In this document: positions 61,367 to 64,000 of the stretch, one piece after another
How the letters are laid out: each line of letters opens with the position of its first letter
How positions within the stretch are numbered: the first letter of the stretch is position 1
NCBI RefSeq assembly: GCF_001278845.1
Contig: NZ_CP012590.1
Location: 1,178,001-1,242,000, forward strand
From: Actinomyces sp. oral taxon 414
Lineage (GTDB): Bacteria; Actinomycetota; Actinomycetes; Actinomycetales; Actinomycetaceae
DNA length: 64,000 bases
Reading direction: 5' to 3'
Translations under genes and position numbers: made by a program
Notes under the pieces: generated by a model
What the model was told of the DNA's origin: nothing
Database searches by the model: none
What the model saw: only the letters and a program-made list of their open reading frames with translations

Positions 61367-62854
61367 TCAGCGCTTGCGGTACAGGGACTTGGTGGCGTAA
61401 ACGGGCTCGTTGGTCACCTGGATGCCCAGGGCGCGGAAGATCCCCTCGTCCACGGACCCCAGGATCGTGGAGGTGTGCACGTCGCAGCCGCGCAGGTTCT
61501 CCAGCTGGGCCAGGGCCCGGGCGGCGGCCTCGTCGGTGGAGGCGGACACCGCCAGGGCGATGAGGACCTCGTCGGTGTGCAGGCGCGGGTTGCGGCTGCC
61601 CAGGTGGCGGGTCTTGAGGGTCTGGATCGGCTCGATCGACTCCTTGGCGAGCAGGTCGACGTGCCTGTCGATGCCCGCCAGGCGCTTGAGGGCGTTGAGC
61701 AGCATCGCCGAGCAGCAGCCCAGCAGGGCGGAGGTCTTGCCCAGCTCAATGGTGCCGTCGGGCAGTTCGATGGCGGAGGCGGGCGCCCCGGTCGCGGCCG
61801 CCAGGTCCAGCGCGGGCGTCACCACCGGCCGGTCCTCCTTCTCCACGCCCAGGCGCGCCATGAGCAGGGCGATCCGCCCGGACTGGACCGGGTCGGCCAT
61901 ATCACGCTTCTCGGCCACGAGCGCCTTGTAGTAGCGGCGGATGACCTCCTGGCGGCTCGCCTCGCGGCAGACCTCGTCGTCGCTGATGCAGTAGCCGGCC
62001 ATATTGACGCCCATGTCCGTGGGCGAGGCGTAGGGGGAAGCGCCCAGGATCTCCTCGAACAGGCGGGCCAGGACCGGGAAGACCTCGACGTCGCGGTTGT
62101 AGTTGACGGTCTGCTCCCCGTGGGCGGCCAGGTGGAAGGGGTCGATCATATTGACGTCGTCGAGATCGGCGGTGGCGGCCTCGTAGGCGATATTGACCGG
62201 GTGGTCCAGAGGCAGGTTCCAGATGGGGAAGGTCTCGAACTTGGCGTAGCCGCAGGCGCGCCCGCGGGCGTGGTCGTGGTACATCTGCGACAGGCAGGTG
62301 GCCATCTTGCCGCTGCCCGGCCCCGGGGCGGTGACGACGACCAGGTCCCGGGTGGTCTCGATGTACTCGTTGCGCCCGTAGCCCTCCGGGGAGACGACGC
62401 GGGCGACGTCGCCGGGGTAGCCGGGGATGGGGAAGTGGCGGTAGACCCTGATGCCCAGGCGCTCGAGCTTGTGCTTGAAGGCCCGGGCCCGCGGGTTGTC
62501 GTCGGTCCAGCGGGTGATGACGACGCTGCTCACGTACAGCCCGTAGTCGTGGAAGGCGTCGATGTGCCGCAGCACCTCGTCCTCGTAGCCGGTGCCCAGG
62601 TCGGCGCGGACCTTGTTGCGGGTCAGGTCGCGGGCGGAGACGGCCACGACGATCTCGACCTCGCTCGCCAGGGAGGCCAGCATGACGATCTTGTTGTCGG
62701 GGGTGAAGCCGGGTAGGACCCGGGAGGCGTGCATGTCGTCGACGAGCTTGCCGCCGAACTCCAGGTAGAGCGTGCCGCCGAACTGGGCGCGCCGCTGCGC
62801 GATCCGCTCGGACTGCATGCGCAGATACTTGTCACGATCGAATCCAATGCGCAC
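61367..62854 (-). CDS. DUF1846 domain-containing protein
   Basis: A 495-residue cytoplasmic protein of a family conserved in Firmicutes and some actinobacteria: [71 protein letters not shown] (P-loop-like), [72 protein letters not shown]. Full length and intact. The biochemical role of the family is not established to my knowledge; a Rossmann-like and ATP-binding fold is known from a structure. Confidence 0.92.
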   Translation of the reverse strand: MRIGFDRDKYLRMQSERIAQRRAQFGGTLYLEFGGKLVDDMHASRVLPGFTPDNKIVMLASLASEVEIVVAVSARDLTRNKVRADLGTGYEDEVLRHIDAFHDYGLYVSSVVITRWTDDNPRARAFKHKLERLGIRVYRHFPIPGYPGDVARVVSPEGYGRNEYIETTRDLVVVTAPGPGSGKMATCLSQMYHDHARGRACGYAKFETFPIWNLPLDHPVNIAYEAATADLDDVNMIDPFHLAAHGEQTVNYNRDVEVFPVLARLFEEILGASPYASPTDMGVNMAGYCISDDEVCREASRQEVIRRYYKALVAEKRDMADPVQSGRIALLMARLGVEKEDRPVVTPALDLAAATGAPASAIELPDGTIELGKTSALLGCCSAMLLNALKRLAGIDRHVDLLAKESIEPIQTLKTRHLGSRNPRLHTDEVLIALAVSASTDEAAARALAQLENLRGCDVHTSTILGSVDEGIFRALGIQVTNEPVYATKSLYRKR

Positions 62855-63073
62855 GAACCTCTCCTCATGTGCGAACGGGCGGGCTCGGGGCGGCCCGGCA
62901 CAGCCTAGCGCGTCGGCGGGGCGGGCGCCCGCCGCGAGCCGCGCCGCCGGCCCGGCCCAGTCCGCGGCAGACGTCTTGCGGCGGCCGTCGAATCGACGCG
63001 CGTCCAGGCGCGCAGAACAGGGGCGCCCCGCGAGGAGGCACCCCGGTGGGGAGGTGGGGGAGGCGGCCCGCTC

Positions 63074-63334
63074 TCAGAGCGCGGCGACGCGCCTGGCGAG
63101 CTTGGACTTGCGGTTGGCGGCCTGGTTCTTGTGGATGATGCCCCTGGCGGCGGCCTTGTCGAGCTTGCGGCAGGCCTTCCTCAGCCCCTCCTCGGCGGCG
63201 GCCTTGTCACCGGCCTCGATGGCCTCGCGCACGCGGCGCACATAGGTCTTGAGCTCGGACTTGACGGACTGGTTGCGCAGGCGGGCCTTCTCGTTGGTCT
63301 TGATGCGCTTGATCTGGGACTTGATATTCGCCAC
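63074..63334 (-). CDS. rpsT: 30S ribosomal protein S20
   Basis: An 86-residue basic protein: [43 protein letters not shown]...FxxA-type [35 protein letters not shown]. It binds 16S rRNA early in 30S assembly. Upstream (63335-63353) lies AAAGCTCCTCTCAC on the plus strand, i.e. GAGAGGAGCTTT on the minus side. The 219 bp between it and the ABC gene hold no other gene. Confidence 0.97.
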   Translation of the reverse strand: MANIKSQIKRIKTNEKARLRNQSVKSELKTYVRRVREAIEAGDKAAAEEGLRKACRKLDKAAARGIIHKNQAANRKSKLARRVAAL

Positions 63335-63553
63335 TGTGAGAGGAGCTTTCTTGATTCGAGTGCGGTTGATCGGCCGGGCGGGGGTTCACGCGGGCGCGAG
63401 GGCGGCGGGGGTCCCCGGCGGACCCGGCCGCCGGACCCCGCGGCCGACCGGCCAGAGGTCCAGGCGGCGACTCTACCAGGTGCCCCGTGGGGGCGCCCGC
63501 CCCCCAGTCCGCACGGGACGTGAGGTGTGTCAACCCCTCGGTCCGGGCGGGCG

Positions 63554-64000
63554 TCATGCGGCGGGCCCGTCACCGAGCCCGATCACGTGCTCAGCCCGTT
63601 CGACGAGCCGCTGGTCGTGGGTGACGACGAGGACGCCCGCGCCGGACCTCACCCACTCGTCCAGCATGCCGGTGACCAGGGCGCTGAGGCTCTCGTCACC
63701 GCCCGCCGTGGGCTCGTCGAGGACGACGAGCCCGGGCTCGCGCATGAGCCGCGTGCGTGCGAGGGCGACCCTCATGCGCTCGCCCCCGCTGAGGGAGGCG
63801 ACGCGCCTGCGCGCGAGACCCTCCACGGCGGTGCGGGCCATGACCTCCGACACGAGGTCGGAGCGCCGGCGCCATGGCAGTGCGAGGGACCAGGCCGCGT
63901 GCCGCAGGTTGCGTGCGACGCTCCAGGAGTCCTCGAGCAGGAGATGCTGGGGCTGCAGGGCGATCGTGCGCCGGTGCAGAGCCCGGACGAACCGGGGGGT
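63554..64000 (-). CDS. ABC transporter ATP-binding protein, 5' part beyond the window
   Basis: The visible C-terminal ~148 residues begin RFVRALHRRTIALQPQHLLLEDSWSVARNL (Q-loop), continue LASSGG-type signature RRVASLSGGERMRVALARTRLM, Walker B GLVVLDEPTAGGD and H-loop VLVVTHDQRLVERAEHVIGL, and end GDGPAA. Walker A lies outside the window. Substrate and permease are unknown. Confidence 0.88.
   Translation of the reverse strand, partial: TPRFVRALHRRTIALQPQHLLLEDSWSVARNLRHAAWSLALPWRRRSDLVSEVMARTAVEGLARRRVASLSGGERMRVALARTRLMREPGLVVLDEPTAGGDESLSALVTGMLDEWVRSGAGVLVVTHDQRLVERAEHVIGLGDGPAA

Overview
The window is chromosomal DNA of a high-GC Gram-positive bacterium. Codon use (G or C at nearly every third position), GTG starts, RsfS/NadD/phosphatase/tRNA-Ala order, a leuS-degV-comEA-comEC-holA-rpsT series, a polyphosphate glucokinase and a two-gene MetP/MetS-type transporter all point to an actinobacterium. 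An Actinomyces-like member of the Actinomycetaceae is my inference, not something the sequence proves.

Layout. 1-9.6 kb is an accessory graveyard of polymorphic-toxin parts: a deaminase-type toxin tail with a SUKH-4-like immunity gene, a DNA/RNA non-specific endonuclease toxin split in two, SUKH and DUF7668-like immunity genes, a stray Hint fragment and a truncated ATPase. These are shuffled by an IS3 relic, two IS5-like elements (here IS-A and IS-B) and miniature IS-A derivatives. 9.9-11.7 kb holds proA and a small membrane-anchored protein. 11.8-23.0 kb is one minus-strand series of nine overlapping genes: three glycosyltransferases, an ABC exporter, two phosphotransferase-fold proteins, a UDP-glucose dehydrogenase and a two-component pair. 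I read it as a cell-surface glycan system with its own sensor. A DeoR regulator follows. 24.3-28.2 kb is housekeeping (nadD, a membrane-anchored protein, rsfS, histidine phosphatase, two tRNA-Ala genes).

28.2-31.9 kb and 45.9-47.4 kb are two related accessory islands. Each holds a CRISPR array with the same 37-nt repeat behind a near-identical leader, and no cas gene lies in the window. Array 2 has a 178-bp IS-A miniature inserted inside one repeat. Between the islands are an oxidoreductase, a DUF6348/SUKH-like fusion, a GH13 glycosidase with divergent TetR regulator, ppgK, deoD, an NSS-family transporter gene split by an IS630 element, its small subunit, a HAD phosphatase, a metallophosphoesterase, a VKOR protein and a DtxR/MntR regulator.

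47.4-64 kb carries a HIT protein, leuS, a PH-domain protein, a second tyrS wrecked by a frameshift and another IS630 copy, an ankyrin gene with a probable one-base frameshift, then degV, comEA, comEC, holA, a DUF1846 gene, rpsT and the end of an ABC-transporter ATPase gene.

The most unusual structure is not a gene. Three intergenic hairpins (45954, 51305, 51788) differ in sequence but share one exact 69-bp plan of 20-bp units that begin CGAR, two direct and two inverted, with an 11-bp overlap of the inner pair.
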